Assembly (NCBI RefSeq): GCF_024158035.1
Contig: NZ_JAMZEK010000005.1
Coordinates: forward strand, 62,001 to 126,000
Length of the DNA: 64,000 nucleotides
Source: Dyella lutea
Lineage (GTDB): Bacteria; Pseudomonadota; Gammaproteobacteria; Xanthomonadales; Rhodanobacteraceae
Direction: 5' to 3'
This document shows, one piece after another, positions 47,746 to 56,232 of this stretch. The translations under genes and the position numbers were made by a program. Positions within the stretch are counted from its first letter, which is position 1. Every line of letters starts with the position of its first letter. The notes beneath the pieces are model-generated. The model saw only the letters and a list, made by a program, of their open reading frames with translations, was not told the origin of the DNA and searched no databases.

Positions 47746-49083
47746 GTGACCCAAGACGATTCCTCATCCGGCAGCTACCTGCGTCGCCTCGGCACTTGGG
47801 ATGCAGCCGCCATCGTGATCGGAGGCGTGATCGGCGCCGGCATCTTCCGCAATCCGGCCACCGTGGCCGAACGCACCTCGGCCGGATGGCAAGTGCTGCT
47901 GCTATGGGGGATCGGTGGCCTGCTCACCCTCGCCGGGGTGCTCTGCTATGCCGAGCTCGGCGCGCGGCGCCCGCAGGCCGGCGGTACCTATGTCTACCTG
48001 CGAGAAGCGTTCGGCAAGTTGCCGGCGTTCCTGTTCGGCTGGACCATGGCACTGATCAACTACCCCGGCAGCGTGGCCGCCGTGGCCACCACGTTCGCCG
48101 ACTACTTCTGCGCGGCACTGGGCTTTCCGGACAGCTTCATCAAGCCGGTGGCGGTCGGGGCGATCGCCTTCATCGTCGGCATCAACTTCTTCGGCATCCG
48201 CGCCGGTGCCTGGGTGCAGAACCTGTTCACTGTCCTCAAGCTGGCCGCGATCGTGTTGCTGGTGGTGGTGGGATTGATCCTCGCCAGGGGCCACCTCGGC
48301 GGCGCGCTGGCAGCGGATCCGGCGCACCCGGTCTCGGCGGGTGCATTTCTCGGGGCGCTGCTGCCGGTGCTGTTTGCCTACGGCGGTTTCCATTACCTCA
48401 ACGACCTGGCGGGCGAAGTGCGCGAGCCGCAGCGCACCTTGCCGCGGGCCCTCACGCTGGGCATGGCCGGCGTGGTGGGCAGCTATCTGCTGGTTAATTT
48501 CGCCTATCTGGCAGGCCTCGGTCATGCCGGTCTGGCCGCCAGCTCCGCGCCGGCTGCCGACCTGCTGCGCAACCTGATGGGACCCAGCGGCGCGACCCTG
48601 ATGGCCGTGGGTATTGCCTGTTCCACCTTCGGCTACTGCGCGATCGCCATCGCCGGCGGTGCGCGTGTGCTTCAGACCATGGGCAAGGACGGCATGTTCT
48701 TCAGTGCAGTCGGTCGGATCGATCGCACCAGCCGTGCTCCGCAGGTCGCACTGGCCACGCTGGGCGCATGGGCGATCGTGCTGACCCTCTCCGGCAGCTT
48801 CGGCCAGTTGCTGGACTACACCACGGTCGGCGAGTGGCTGGCGCATGCTTTCGGCATCGCCACCCTGTTCTGGTACCGCCGCCATCTGGCGCAGGAGCCG
48901 TCGCCCTACCGGGTGCCGTTCTACCCGGTGCTGCCGCTGCTGTTCGTCGGCACTGTGCTCGGCGTGATCGTGGTGACCTCGATCCATGCGCCGCGCGATG
49001 CGGGCATGAGCCTGCTGATCATCGCCCTGGGGGTGCCGGCCTTCTATGGCTGGCGCTGGCTGGAGCGCCAGACCACCGGCTGA
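47746..49083 (+). CDS. APC-family amino acid permease
   Basis: A 445-residue transporter with about 12 TM helices. TM1 has WDAAAIVIGGVIGAGIFRNP (the GxG kink that binds substrate amino and carboxyl groups). Other landmarks are YAELGARRPQAGGTYVYLREAFGKLPAFL (given as a span), and AYGGFHYLNDLAGEVREPQR. It belongs to the amino acid/polyamine group; substrate unknown. GTG at 47746 gives the usual N-terminus. A GGAGG at about 47719 is too far upstream, so the start is uncertain; an upstream ATG at 47638 would add 36 codons. Confidence 0.85.
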   Translation: MTQDDSSSGSYLRRLGTWDAAAIVIGGVIGAGIFRNPATVAERTSAGWQVLLLWGIGGLLTLAGVLCYAELGARRPQAGGTYVYLREAFGKLPAFLFGWTMALINYPGSVAAVATTFADYFCAALGFPDSFIKPVAVGAIAFIVGINFFGIRAGAWVQNLFTVLKLAAIVLLVVVGLILARGHLGGALAADPAHPVSAGAFLGALLPVLFAYGGFHYLNDLAGEVREPQRTLPRALTLGMAGVVGSYLLVNFAYLAGLGHAGLAASSAPAADLLRNLMGPSGATLMAVGIACSTFGYCAIAIAGGARVLQTMGKDGMFFSAVGRIDRTSRAPQVALATLGAWAIVLTLSGSFGQLLDYTTVGEWLAHAFGIATLFWYRRHLAQEPSPYRVPFYPVLPLLFVGTVLGVIVVTSIHAPRDAGMSLLIIALGVPAFYGWRWLERQTTG

Positions 49084-49171
49084 CGTTCCGTCGCCACTGA
49101 CCTCCGCGCTACGCTGGGCGAGCCATCATCCAAGGCCGGAGCGTGCGTGGCATCCACTGGGAGAACGTGGA

Positions 49172-49597
49172 ATGGGCAGCTTGTTCGGAGTCCTCGCGGG
49201 CATGAGCCTGCTTGCCGTATTCGTGGTGATCGGACTGGGCCTGCTGATCGCAGCCATGCTGCAGGCGTTGTCGTTTCGCTGGGTGATGGGCTATATGCCC
49301 TCGCTGCTGCGCTCCTTGGGGGCGGTACTGCTGACCGCGGCCGCCTCAGCCGTGGTGCTCGGTCAGGCACGCGCGATCGGCGGCGACGGCCGCCTGCTCG
49401 GGCTGGTCGTGCAGTTCCTGATCGGTGCGGCCATGGTCAACCTGCTGCTGCCGGGGCGCGAGGGACGGCGCATCGGCTTTCCCAGGGCCAGCCTGGTCCA
49501 GTTGGTCTACACCGGCCTGTGCATCGTGGCGGGATTGGCGCTTGGTGTGGCCATGGTGACGATGCTCGGCAGCATGACGGCTTCGATGCACGGCTGA
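49172..49597 (+). CDS. Four-TM membrane protein of unknown function
   Basis: A 141-residue hydrophobic protein with four TM helices (about residues 8-32, 44-64, 72-92, 110-132). A basic loop GREGRRIGFPRAS separates TM3 and TM4. The start is ATG at 49172, just after GAGAACGTGGA. It is 88 nt after the permease stop. No family recognised. Confidence 0.65.
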   Translation: MGSLFGVLAGMSLLAVFVVIGLGLLIAAMLQALSFRWVMGYMPSLLRSLGAVLLTAAASAVVLGQARAIGGDGRLLGLVVQFLIGAAMVNLLLPGREGRRIGFPRASLVQLVYTGLCIVAGLALGVAMVTMLGSMTASMHG

Positions 49598-49616
49598 CGC
49601 CGCGCCGATGGATGGG

Positions 49617-50021
49617 TCAGACCAGGCTGGTGGCGACGCCGAAGGCCACCGCCATCACCGTCGCGACCGCCAGGCAGGCGCTGGTCGGACGGATGCGGCG
49701 CGCATCGCTGCGTGGGATCAGCCGCCAGAGCAGGGCCGCGCCGAGCAGCATGTCCACCACCAGTGCGATGCGAAGTCCGCCGGAGGCCAGCAGCGGGGCA
49801 AAGGGCGGACGCAGATGGCCCTCGCGCAACGCCACGCCAGCGACCATCGCCATGCCGGCCAGCGTCCACAGCAGGCAGGCGAGGTACACACGGTTGAACA
49901 CCACGTAGGTCCGCTCGATCCAGCGCAGCACGGGCCAGGCGATGAGGGCGGCGAAAAGGGCGAGGATGGATCCGTACAGCACCCACCAGACCAGGGTGCT
50001 CAGCAGGGTCAGTGCGGTCAT
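49617..50021 (-). CDS. Four-TM membrane protein coupled to the Mpo1-like gene
   Basis: A 134-residue protein with four hydrophobic helices (beginning LLSTLVWWVLYGSILALFAA) and few conserved polar residues. Its ATG (50021-50019) overlaps the stop of the upstream Mpo1-like gene by 4 nt (ATGA), so they are translationally coupled. No family was recognised. Confidence 0.7.
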   Translation of the reverse strand: MTALTLLSTLVWWVLYGSILALFAALIAWPVLRWIERTYVVFNRVYLACLLWTLAGMAMVAGVALREGHLRPPFAPLLASGGLRIALVVDMLLGAALLWRLIPRSDARRIRPTSACLAVATVMAVAFGVATSLV

Positions 50022-50488
50022 GCAGAAGCCCTGAAGCCGAGTCGACGAAGCAGCTTCTCCATCAGCCACGCCGGTCCGACCAGCAGGTAGGACAGGTCGG
50101 TGAGGAAGCTGGGACGGCGCCCCTCGTACATGTGCCCGACGAACTGGCCGATCCAGGCGACCACGAACACCGCGATCGCCAGCCAGCGCAGCTGGGCGGC
50201 GCCGAGCCGGTTGAACAGGAACCCGGTGAACACGGCCAACATGGCGAAGGCCAGCAGCAGGGCGATCCCCAGCCGGTGCGAGCGCTTCCAGTACCAGGCG
50301 AAGGCCGCCACCATGGCCAGCACGGCCCACGCACCGGGCTGCAGGAAGCGCGCGGGTACCGGAATCGTCCACAGCAGTGCCGTGACGCTCCACACGATCG
50401 GCGGTACGCAGAGCCAGTGCAGGCGCTGGTTGATCGGGTTCTGGTGATCGGCGCTGTAGCTGTCCAGCCAGTCCTGCATGGTGCGCAT
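50018..50488 (-). CDS. Mpo1-like (DUF962) membrane protein
   Basis: A 156-residue protein with about four TM helices and the DUF962 hallmarks: YSADHQNPINQRLHWLCVPP near the N-terminus and GHMYEGRRPSFLTD near residue 120. Yeast Mpo1 of this family is an Fe(II)-dependent dioxygenase in alpha-oxidation of 2-hydroxy fatty acids; the His residues in HQNPINQRLH and GHMYEGRRP fit metal ligands. ATG at 50488 is preferred because GGGGAG is 8 nt upstream; 50503 is an alternative. It is coupled to the next membrane gene. Confidence 0.8.
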   Translation of the reverse strand: MRTMQDWLDSYSADHQNPINQRLHWLCVPPIVWSVTALLWTIPVPARFLQPGAWAVLAMVAAFAWYWKRSHRLGIALLLAFAMLAVFTGFLFNRLGAAQLRWLAIAVFVVAWIGQFVGHMYEGRRPSFLTDLSYLLVGPAWLMEKLLRRLGFRASA

Positions 50489-50510
50489 GGCGTAGCTCCC
50501 CAAGGTTGCT

Positions 50511-51407
50511 TCAGTCGATGGTGATGCCGGCCAGTCGCTGCAGTGCCTCGGCGTACTTGGCCGAGGTGCCTGCGATCACCTCAGGCGGCACGTGCGGGCC
50601 CGGCGCGGTCTTGTTCCAATCCAGCGTTTCCAGGTAGTCGCGCACGAACTGCTTGTCGTAGCTGGGCGGGCTGATGCCTATCTGGTACTGGTCGGCCGGC
50701 CAGTAGCGCGAGGAGTCGGGCGTGAGCATCTCGTCCATCACATACAGCTTGCCGTCCTCGTCGGTGCCGAACTCCAGCTTGGTATCGGCCAGGATGATGC
50801 CGCGCTCGGCAGCGTAGGCGGCGGCCCAGCGATAGATCGCCAGCGTGGCCTCGCGGACCTTGTCGGCCAGCTCGCGACCGACCGCGGCGACCACGGCGTC
50901 GAAACTGACGTTCTCGTCGTGATCGCCCACGGCGGCCTTGGTCGAGGGGGTGAAGATCGGCTCGGGCAGCTGCTGCGCCTGCTTCAGGCCTGGCGGCAGG
51001 GCAATGCCGCAGACCGCGCCGGTGCGCTGGTAGTCCTTCCAGCCCGAGCCAATCAGGTAGCCGCGGGCGATCGCTTCCACCGGCACCGGCTTCAGGCGGC
51101 GCGTCACCACGGCACGCTTCGCGTACAGCGCCAGGTCGGTGCCGGCGGGCAGCACGTCGGCCAGCGGCATGTCGAGCAGGTGGTTGGGCACCAGGTGCGC
51201 GGTCCTGGCGAACCAGAAGTTGGAGATCTGGGTGAGCATCTCGCCCTTGCCCGGGATCGGGTCCGGCAGCACCACGTCGAAGGCCGACAGGCGGTCGGTG
51301 GCCACGATCAGCAGGCGCTGGCCGGGCAGGGCGTAGACGTCGCGAACCTTGCCGCGGTGGATCAGCTCCAGGCCGGGCAGGTTCGATTGGGACAGGGTGG
51401 TGGGCAC
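50511..51407 (-). CDS. purC: Phosphoribosylaminoimidazole-succinocarboxamide synthase
   Basis: A 298-residue SAICAR synthase of the longer, yeast-like type. Signatures are [11 protein letters not shown] (ATP loop), [42 protein letters not shown] and [19 protein letters not shown]. It catalyses the aspartate-addition step of purine synthesis. Start is GTG at 51407 ([13 protein letters not shown]). It diverges from the cytochrome c gene across 107 bp. Confidence 0.96.
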   Translation of the reverse strand: MPTTLSQSNLPGLELIHRGKVRDVYALPGQRLLIVATDRLSAFDVVLPDPIPGKGEMLTQISNFWFARTAHLVPNHLLDMPLADVLPAGTDLALYAKRAVVTRRLKPVPVEAIARGYLIGSGWKDYQRTGAVCGIALPPGLKQAQQLPEPIFTPSTKAAVGDHDENVSFDAVVAAVGRELADKVREATLAIYRWAAAYAAERGIILADTKLEFGTDEDGKLYVMDEMLTPDSSRYWPADQYQIGISPPSYDKQFVRDYLETLDWNKTAPGPHVPPEVIAGTSAKYAEALQRLAGITID

Positions 51408-51459
51408 GATTCGGTTCCGGGATGAGGCGGGCGCGGCATAGTGTAACGGGTGCGCCGGG

Positions 51460-51486
51460 TTGCACCGCGCGGCCGGCTGCTAGACT
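51460..51486 (+). promoter_or_regulatory. Possible promoter of the cytochrome c-djlA unit
   Basis: TTGCAC (51460-51465) and TAGACT (51481-51486) are 15 bp apart, somewhat short. TAGACT is the same -10 as at aceE. Predicted leader is about 22 nt. Confidence 0.4.
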
Positions 51487-51514
51487 GACGCGTCTCCAAC
51501 CCCATGTGTTGCCG

Positions 51515-51829
51515 ATGCGAAACGTCCTGATCGTGGCGCTGAGCCTGGCTGCCGTCGCAGCGCCGCTCCGGGCCGAAATGCCCCCCAAACCCGCCCGACT
51601 CGGGCTCTGCGCTGCCTGCCACGGCGAACATGGCATGGCGCAGATACCCGGTGCGCCGAATCTCGCCGGCCAGCGTCTGGACTACCTGCGCGAGGCGCTG
51701 CGTCAGTACCGCGATGGGCGCCGCAATGTGGCGCTGATGAAGGCCGCCATCGGCCCGATCAGCGACGAGGAACTGGACCAGCTCGCCCGCTGGTACAGCG
51801 CGCAGACGCCGGTGGCGCCGCGTCCATGA
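51515..51829 (+). CDS. Small periplasmic c-type cytochrome
   Basis: A 104-residue protein with a signal peptide (LIVALSLAAVAAPLRA) and a class I cytochrome c fold: heme motif CAACH (C32, C35, H36) and probable axial Met M75 in RNVALMKAAIGPIS. It resembles the c553/half-c4 group and could shuttle electrons to a terminal oxidase. Its stop overlaps the djlA start (ATGA at 51826-51829), so the two genes are coupled. Confidence 0.88.
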   Translation: MRNVLIVALSLAAVAAPLRAEMPPKPARLGLCAACHGEHGMAQIPGAPNLAGQRLDYLREALRQYRDGRRNVALMKAAIGPISDEELDQLARWYSAQTPVAPRP

Positions 51830-52629
51830 GTTACACCTATACGTTCTGGCTCGCGGTGGTCGGTCTGTTCCTGGGCCACGGCCTGCCCGGTGCGATCGTC
51901 GGCGCGCTGATCGGCTTCGTGCTCGACAACATGCGCTACAGCCAGCGCCGCAGCGCGGTGCCGGAGGCCGGTGGATTCATTCGTCCGTTGTTCGAGCTGC
52001 TTGGTGCGGTGGCCAAGAGTGACGGCCGCGTATCGGAGGCGGAGATCGCCATCGCCGAGCGACTGATGACCCGCATGGGCCTGGAGCAGGCCCAGCGCCA
52101 GGAGGCGATCGCCAGCTTCAACCGTGGCAAGGCGCCGGAATTCGACGTGACCCGCTCGATCCACGAGCTGCGAGACTGGGTGGGCCTGCGTCGCGATCAC
52201 GCCTTCCCGGTACTCGACGTGGTGATCGAGACGGTGCTGGCCGAAGGCAATCCGCCGCCGGAGAAGATGGCGATCCTGCGCCAGCTCGCCTTCGCCATGC
52301 GGGTCAGCGACATGGAGCTGATGGCGCTGATGGCGATGAAGGGTTACGCCTGGAATGCCACCGGTGGCGGCCCGCGCGGTGGCCACGGTGGCGGCGGCTA
52401 CGTGCCGCCCCAGCGAAGCAGTCGCGGTCCCGATCCCTACGCGGTGCTCGGCATCTCGCGTGACGCCGACGAGCGGGCGATCAAGCGCGCCTACCGCAAG
52501 CTGATTTCCGAGCACCACCCGGACCGTCTCGGCGACCTGCCCGAAGACATGCGCAGGCAGGCCGAAGCGCGGGCCAGCGAGATCAACGCGGCCTACGAAC
52601 GCGTCAAGGCCGAGAAGGGCTTCAAATAA
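51826..52629 (+). CDS. djlA: Membrane-anchored co-chaperone DjlA
   Basis: A 267-residue J-domain protein. An N-terminal TM ([20 protein letters not shown]) precedes a TerB-like helical domain ([20 protein letters not shown]), a Gly-rich linker ([14 protein letters not shown]), and a C-terminal J-domain with [13 protein letters not shown] and the essential HPD tripeptide in SEHHPDRLG. It stimulates DnaK at the inner membrane. It is coupled to the cytochrome gene and followed by a REP-like element. Confidence 0.93.
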   Translation: MSYTYTFWLAVVGLFLGHGLPGAIVGALIGFVLDNMRYSQRRSAVPEAGGFIRPLFELLGAVAKSDGRVSEAEIAIAERLMTRMGLEQAQRQEAIASFNRGKAPEFDVTRSIHELRDWVGLRRDHAFPVLDVVIETVLAEGNPPPEKMAILRQLAFAMRVSDMELMALMAMKGYAWNATGGGPRGGHGGGGYVPPQRSSRGPDPYAVLGISRDADERAIKRAYRKLISEHHPDRLGDLPEDMRRQAEARASEINAAYERVKAEKGFK

Positions 52630-52636
52630 AACCCGC

Positions 52637-52717
52637 GTAGGAGCGCACCGAAGTGCGCGAATAGCCTACGAAGAGGTAACGCCGCACATTCCGGTCGCGC
52701 ACACGGTGCGCTCCTAC
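52637..52717. repeat. REP-like inverted repeat between djlA and rpe
   Basis: GTAGGAGCGCACC (52637-52649) and its exact reverse complement GGTGCGCTCCTAC (52705-52717) bound an 81-bp element. The 5' GTAG and GGAGCGC core are typical of REP elements mobilised by RAYT transposases in Xanthomonadales and Pseudomonas. Only this copy was seen here. Confidence 0.72.
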
Positions 52718-52729
52718 AGAGATCAAGCC

Positions 52730-53398
52730 ATGAGCAAGCAGTCCCCGATCATCGCCCCATCCATCCTCTCAGCCGATTTCGCCCGGCTCGGCGAGGACAC
52801 CGCAAGGGTGCTCGCCGCCGGCGGCGACTGGGTCCATTTCGACGTGATGGACAACCATTACGTACCCAACCTGACGATGGGGCCGATGGTGCTCAAGGCG
52901 CTGCGCGACTACGGCATCAGCGCGCACATCGACGTGCACCTGATGGTCAAGCCGGTCGACCGCATCGTGCCGGACTTTGCCAGGGCCGGCGCCAATTCGA
53001 TCAGCTTCCATCCCGAAGCGAGCGAGCACGTCGACCGCACCATCGGCCTGATCAGGGAGGCCGGCTGCCAGGCTGGGCTGGTGTTCAACCCGGCCACGCC
53101 GCTGAACTGGCTCGACCATGTATTGGACAAGCTCGACTTCGTGCTGCTGATGTCGGTGAACCCGGGCTTCGGCGGGCAGAAGTTCATCCCCTCGGCGCTG
53201 GACAAGCTGCGCGAGGTGCGCCGCCGCATCGACGACAGTGGTCGAGCGATCCGGCTGGAGGTGGACGGCGGCGTCAGCGCGGACAATATCGGGGCCATCG
53301 CCGCGGCTGGCGCGGACACCTTCGTCGCCGGCTCGGCGATCTTCAATGCCCCCGACTACGCCGCCGCGATCTCTGCGATGCGCGCCGCGATCGGCTGA
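52730..53398 (+). CDS. rpe: Ribulose-phosphate 3-epimerase
   Basis: A 222-residue TIM-barrel enzyme interconverting ribulose-5-P and xylulose-5-P. Motifs are [55 protein letters not shown] and [11 protein letters not shown], including the metal-binding His/Asp pairs. The ATG at 52730 lies 12 nt past the REP-like element, so this element forms part of its leader; no strong ribosome site is visible (AGAGATCAAGCC). Confidence 0.96.
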   Translation: MSKQSPIIAPSILSADFARLGEDTARVLAAGGDWVHFDVMDNHYVPNLTMGPMVLKALRDYGISAHIDVHLMVKPVDRIVPDFARAGANSISFHPEASEHVDRTIGLIREAGCQAGLVFNPATPLNWLDHVLDKLDFVLLMSVNPGFGGQKFIPSALDKLREVRRRIDDSGRAIRLEVDGGVSADNIGAIAAAGADTFVAGSAIFNAPDYAAAISAMRAAIG

Positions 53399-53406
53399 AA
53401 AAGAAA

Positions 53407-53428
53407 TCCCGGTGCCGGAGCACCGGGA
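53407..53428 (-). terminator. Reverse-strand hairpin with T-rich tail
   Basis: TCCCGGTGC (53407-53415) pairs with GCACCGGGA (53420-53428). On the minus strand it is followed by TTTCTTTTTC; on the plus strand by A-rich sequence. It therefore terminates minus-strand transcription, although rpe lies on the plus strand just before it. Confidence 0.6.
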
Positions 53429-53594
53429 AAAGCGTCGCAGGACGCGTTCAGGGAGATCACCTGGATGGGCGTCGCGCTACCGCCCGCCGGTTGGCCAGGC
53501 GGAAGCGTTCCACGGCTTGGCGCGACGCGCCATCCACCGGGTTGGATCGGCGTGGCGCCCATTTGTTCCTGCCCGTTCATCTTTCTGCAGCCCC
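53429..53594. other. Non-coding stretch with long imperfect inverted repeat
   Basis: No convincing gene. GGATGGGCGTCGCG (53463-53476) is an imperfect inverted repeat of 53521-53535 (CGCGACGCGCCATCC), leaving a 44-nt loop with GCCCGCCGG and GGCCAGGCGG-type pairing. It lies between two minus-strand terminators, so a structured minus-strand RNA is possible. A minus-strand frame starting MNGQEQMGATPIQ at 53579 runs through the distal terminator into rpe and looks non-genic. Confidence 0.4.
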
Positions 53595-53622
53595 AAAAAA
53601 AGCTCCCCTCATCGAGGGGAGC
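53595..53622 (-). terminator. Rho-independent terminator of the tiny-gene unit
   Basis: On the minus strand GCTCCCCTC (53622-53614) and GAGGGGAGC (53610-53602) form a 9-bp stem over a 3-nt loop, followed by seven T (53601-53595). It lies 26 bp after the stop of the 40-codon gene. Confidence 0.9.
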
Positions 53623-53647
53623 AAGAGGAACGTCCATGAAGGGCGGG

Positions 53648-53770
53648 TCAGAGCGGGTGCCAGTCCGGATCGGGCTCCTGCCCCTGGTCTCCCATCGCGC
53701 ATCCCTGCGCGGCCGGGAGTGGCGAGCCGTCCGTGGCAAAGCTGTCGAGCCAGTGGTCGAAATGGGACAT
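53648..53770 (-). CDS. Tiny acidic protein (40 residues)
   Basis: The gene encodes MSHFDHWLDSFATDGSPLPA followed by AQGCAMGDQGQEPDPDWHPL. GAGGAG-like sequence is 8 nt upstream of the ATG. It is acidic, soluble-looking, and has one Cys. It follows the 37-residue membrane peptide gene by 11 nt and ends before a strong terminator, so both form a compact transcription unit. No family recognised. Confidence 0.6.
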   Translation of the reverse strand: MSHFDHWLDSFATDGSPLPAAQGCAMGDQGQEPDPDWHPL

Positions 53771-53781
53771 GATGGATCTCC

Positions 53782-53895
53782 TCAGTGCAGCGCCATCAAC
53801 AGCCCGAGCGCGAGCCCGCCGATGGCCAAAACCACGCGCAACGGCTCGAAGCCCTGCAGCTCGTTGTTTTCCTCTGCGTCGTCGAACTTCTTCAT
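53782..53895 (-). CDS. Tiny membrane peptide (37 residues)
   Basis: It encodes MKKFDDAEENNELQGFEPLR followed by a single hydrophobic helix (VVLAIGGLALGLLMALH). The charged N-terminus would be cytosolic and the helix inserted in the membrane with the C-terminus out. AGGGA is about 9 nt before the ATG. It is the first gene of a two-gene unit with its own terminator. No family recognised. Confidence 0.6.
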   Translation of the reverse strand: MKKFDDAEENNELQGFEPLRVVLAIGGLALGLLMALH

Positions 53896-54087
53896 GTCGA
53901 TGATCCCTGTGGCGCCTGGGTGCATCTCAACGCGCCGGTCTGATGCGGCGGTGCTCAAAACATGGCGAGTTGCGGGCATCGGCTGGTGGGAGCCCGGCAT
54001 GCCCGGTGGGGGGAAGCAGCGCCCCGGGCAGCCAGTGCCGCGCATCGCGTCTGGAGAACGGGCGGAACCCAGGGAAGGGAGTTCTGG

Positions 54088-54831
54088 ATGAATGTTCGAG
54101 CCCGTATCGTGGTGCTGGCGGTGTCCGCCTTGGTCATGCCCCGCCGTTCAGCCCGGTCAAGCCGGCGCGGGCAACCGGATACCGCTGGCTGATGTGGCCA
54201 GGGCGAACTGCCCGCAGGGTCTGGAGCGCCATGTGCCGGGTGAGTACTACTGCTGCGTCGGCGTGAGGGATCCGGCCGCGGGGAAATTCGCGCGCGCCGG
54301 GGAGATGCTCGATGAGGCCGCCCGGTGGGACAACAAGCGGGCGCAATTCCTGCTTGGCGTGGGTTATTTCGAGGGCGATGCCGGCCAGCTCAATCGCCCG
54401 CTCGGGCTGGCTTACCTGCAACTGTCCAGCGAGAGGGATACGCCTTTCTATCTCGCGGTGTACCGTTCGGCCGCGAAGAGGCATCGGTGCAGGAGCAGGG
54501 GCAGGCCCGGCATCTTCTGCAGGCGATGATGCCTGTCTACGGCGATGCCACGGCGGCGCGGAGAGCCGAAAGGCTCTATCGCCACGGGCGGTCCGACCTG
54601 ACCAGCCAGGCGGGCTTCGACGAGAAGGTATGCATTGACGGGATCACCGGTGAAAAGGTCCCGCCGCTGCATCCACTAAAGGACCCCTCGGTTACCGTGC
54701 TCTGCCCGTCGGCGCAACCGGTGGATCACGTGCTCGTCCGGCTCGACCGCTATGCAGATCGCCTGCTCGAAGGGTGGGGCGGACGTGTTACGGTCGGCGA
54801 CGCCCAGCGGATGTCTGCACCTGGCAAGTAG
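54088..54831 (+). pseudogene. Exported Sel1-repeat-like protein with two compensating frameshifts
   Basis: A start at 54088 with GGGAAGGGA upstream reads a signal-like N-terminus (VVLAVSALVMP). A +1 shift near CCCC (54139-54142) is needed to continue as AVQPGQAGAG ... GEYYCCVGVRD and the Sel1-like EMLDEAARWDNKRAQFLLGVGYFEGDA. A second shift near 54470-54480 returns to the first frame (EEASVQEQGQARHLLQAM ... RVTVGDAQRMSAPGK). Net length is 248 codons including stop. As written, translation stops at 54192. Two close indels suggest either sequence error or decay. Confidence 0.7.
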
Positions 54832-54960
54832 GCCGGAAGCGGCGAAACGATTTCCGTTCTGTGGCTAAGCCGTGGCAGGTGCGGGTATGTGCCTTGCGCA
54901 AGGCGAAGCCACCATGCACGCTGCGCGCCACCACGAACCGGATTGCACAGGGAAACCGCC

Positions 54961-55650
54961 ATGGGACGCAGCGTCGCGATCGTCGAGGACGAACCGCTCA
55001 TCCGCGCCAACTATGTCGAGGCGCTAAACCGCTTCGGCTACGACACCCGCGGCTACGGCTCGCGGCAGGAGGCCTCGAGCGCCTTCGCGATGCGCCTGCC
55101 GGAGCTGGTGATCATCGACATCGGACTGGGCGATGAGCCCGAAGGTGGCTTCGATCTGTGCCGCGAGCTGCGTGCCAAGTCGGACACGCTGCCGATCATC
55201 TTCCTCACCGCGCGTGATTCGGATTTCGACGTGATCTCCGGCCTGCGGCTTGGGGCTGACGATTACCTCAGCAAGGACACCAGCCTGCATCAGCTCGCGG
55301 CGCGCATCGCCGCGCTGTTCCGCCGCATCGCCTCGCTGCAGGCGCCGGCGGCGAGCGAGACGGTGATCGAGCACGGACCGCTCAAGCTCGAGTCCGAACG
55401 CATGCGCATCACCTGGAACGGCGAGGAAATTCCGCTCACCGTCACCGAGTTCTGGATGGTGCACACGCTGGTGCGCTTCCCCGGTCACGTGAAGAACCGC
55501 GACCAGCTCATGCGCGAGGCCGAACTGGTCGTCGACGACGCAACCATCACCTCGCACATCAAGCGCATCCGCAAGAAATTCGTCGCGGTGGCGCCGGATT
55601 TCGACGCGATCGAAACCGTGCACGGCGTGGGCTATCGGTGGAAACCGTGA
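54961..55650 (+). CDS. OmpR/PhoB-type response regulator, dedicated-sortase-system-like subfamily
   Basis: A 229-residue regulator. The receiver has acidic pocket EDE (9-11), phosphoacceptor D53 in VIIDIGLGDEPEGGFDLCRELRA (span), and FLTARDSDFDVISGLRLGADDYLSKD. The C-terminal winged helix is ITWNGEEIPLTVTEFWMVHT and TITSHIKRIRKKF with GVGYRW at the end. The receiver resembles the subfamily named after proteobacterial dedicated sortase systems, though no sortase gene is in this window. The next gene's GTG overlaps its stop, and a histidine kinase gene follows. Confidence 0.88.
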   Translation: MGRSVAIVEDEPLIRANYVEALNRFGYDTRGYGSRQEASSAFAMRLPELVIIDIGLGDEPEGGFDLCRELRAKSDTLPIIFLTARDSDFDVISGLRLGADDYLSKDTSLHQLAARIAALFRRIASLQAPAASETVIEHGPLKLESERMRITWNGEEIPLTVTEFWMVHTLVRFPGHVKNRDQLMREAELVVDDATITSHIKRIRKKFVAVAPDFDAIETVHGVGYRWKP

Positions 55651-56225
55651 GGCATGCCTGGCTGGTTCCGGTGATCGCACTGATGCTGGCCAGCCAGGCG
55701 CTCGCCGCCGAGCGGGTCGTCGCCAGCGGTCGCGCGGACGGTAATGTGCCGGCCTGGACCGTGAGCGCACGAGCTCCGGATGGCTGGACGGCCGATTGCT
55801 GCACCTATGCCCGCGCCATCGGCGTGGACGCGGTGGTGTATCGCGGTGAGTGGAGCGGGGAGCCCCAGCGGGTGATGGTGCTCAACGTCTGGCCGGCCAG
55901 GCTGGCGTCGCTGGATGACGAACTCACGGCCGACCGGACCCATTATCTGCACCGCGATCCGGCCGGGCGCGTGCTGGCTCTTCCGATCGCGCACCCGGCG
56001 ATGCGTTGCGCAGCGAACGTCTACGAGGGCAGCGACCGGCTGGACGACATGGTCGTGTTCTGCGACCCGGGCAAGGCGTCCGGAGTCCGTCTCAGCTGGT
56101 CGATGACCCTGGCTGCCGACGACGACCAGCGTCGCGCGCTGCTGGAGGAGCTGCTGGCGCTGGTCCGGAGCACGAGCTATCGGCGCGGTGCGACGCCCCT
56201 GCCGGGGCCTGCCGCGCCGCACTGA
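55647..56225 (+). CDS. Secreted protein encoded between response regulator and kinase
   Basis: A 192-residue exported protein (signal WLVPVIALMLASQALA). The start is GTG at 55647, overlapping the regulator stop (GTGA). Mature features are WTADCCTYARAIG, PAMRCAANVYEG and VVFCDPG, four Cys able to form two disulfides. No family recognised. Its position in a two-component operon, 7 nt before the kinase start, suggests it acts in signal input or is a partner of the kinase's periplasmic domain. Confidence 0.75.
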   Translation: MRHAWLVPVIALMLASQALAAERVVASGRADGNVPAWTVSARAPDGWTADCCTYARAIGVDAVVYRGEWSGEPQRVMVLNVWPARLASLDDELTADRTHYLHRDPAGRVLALPIAHPAMRCAANVYEGSDRLDDMVVFCDPGKASGVRLSWSMTLAADDDQRRALLEELLALVRSTSYRRGATPLPGPAAPH

Positions 56226-56232
56226 CCCAGAC

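Noticed and set aside
53356-53739. 127-codon minus-strand frame overlapping rpe and the tiny gene
   Set aside because: It reads through a strong terminator and the end of rpe, and overlaps the better supported 40-codon gene.
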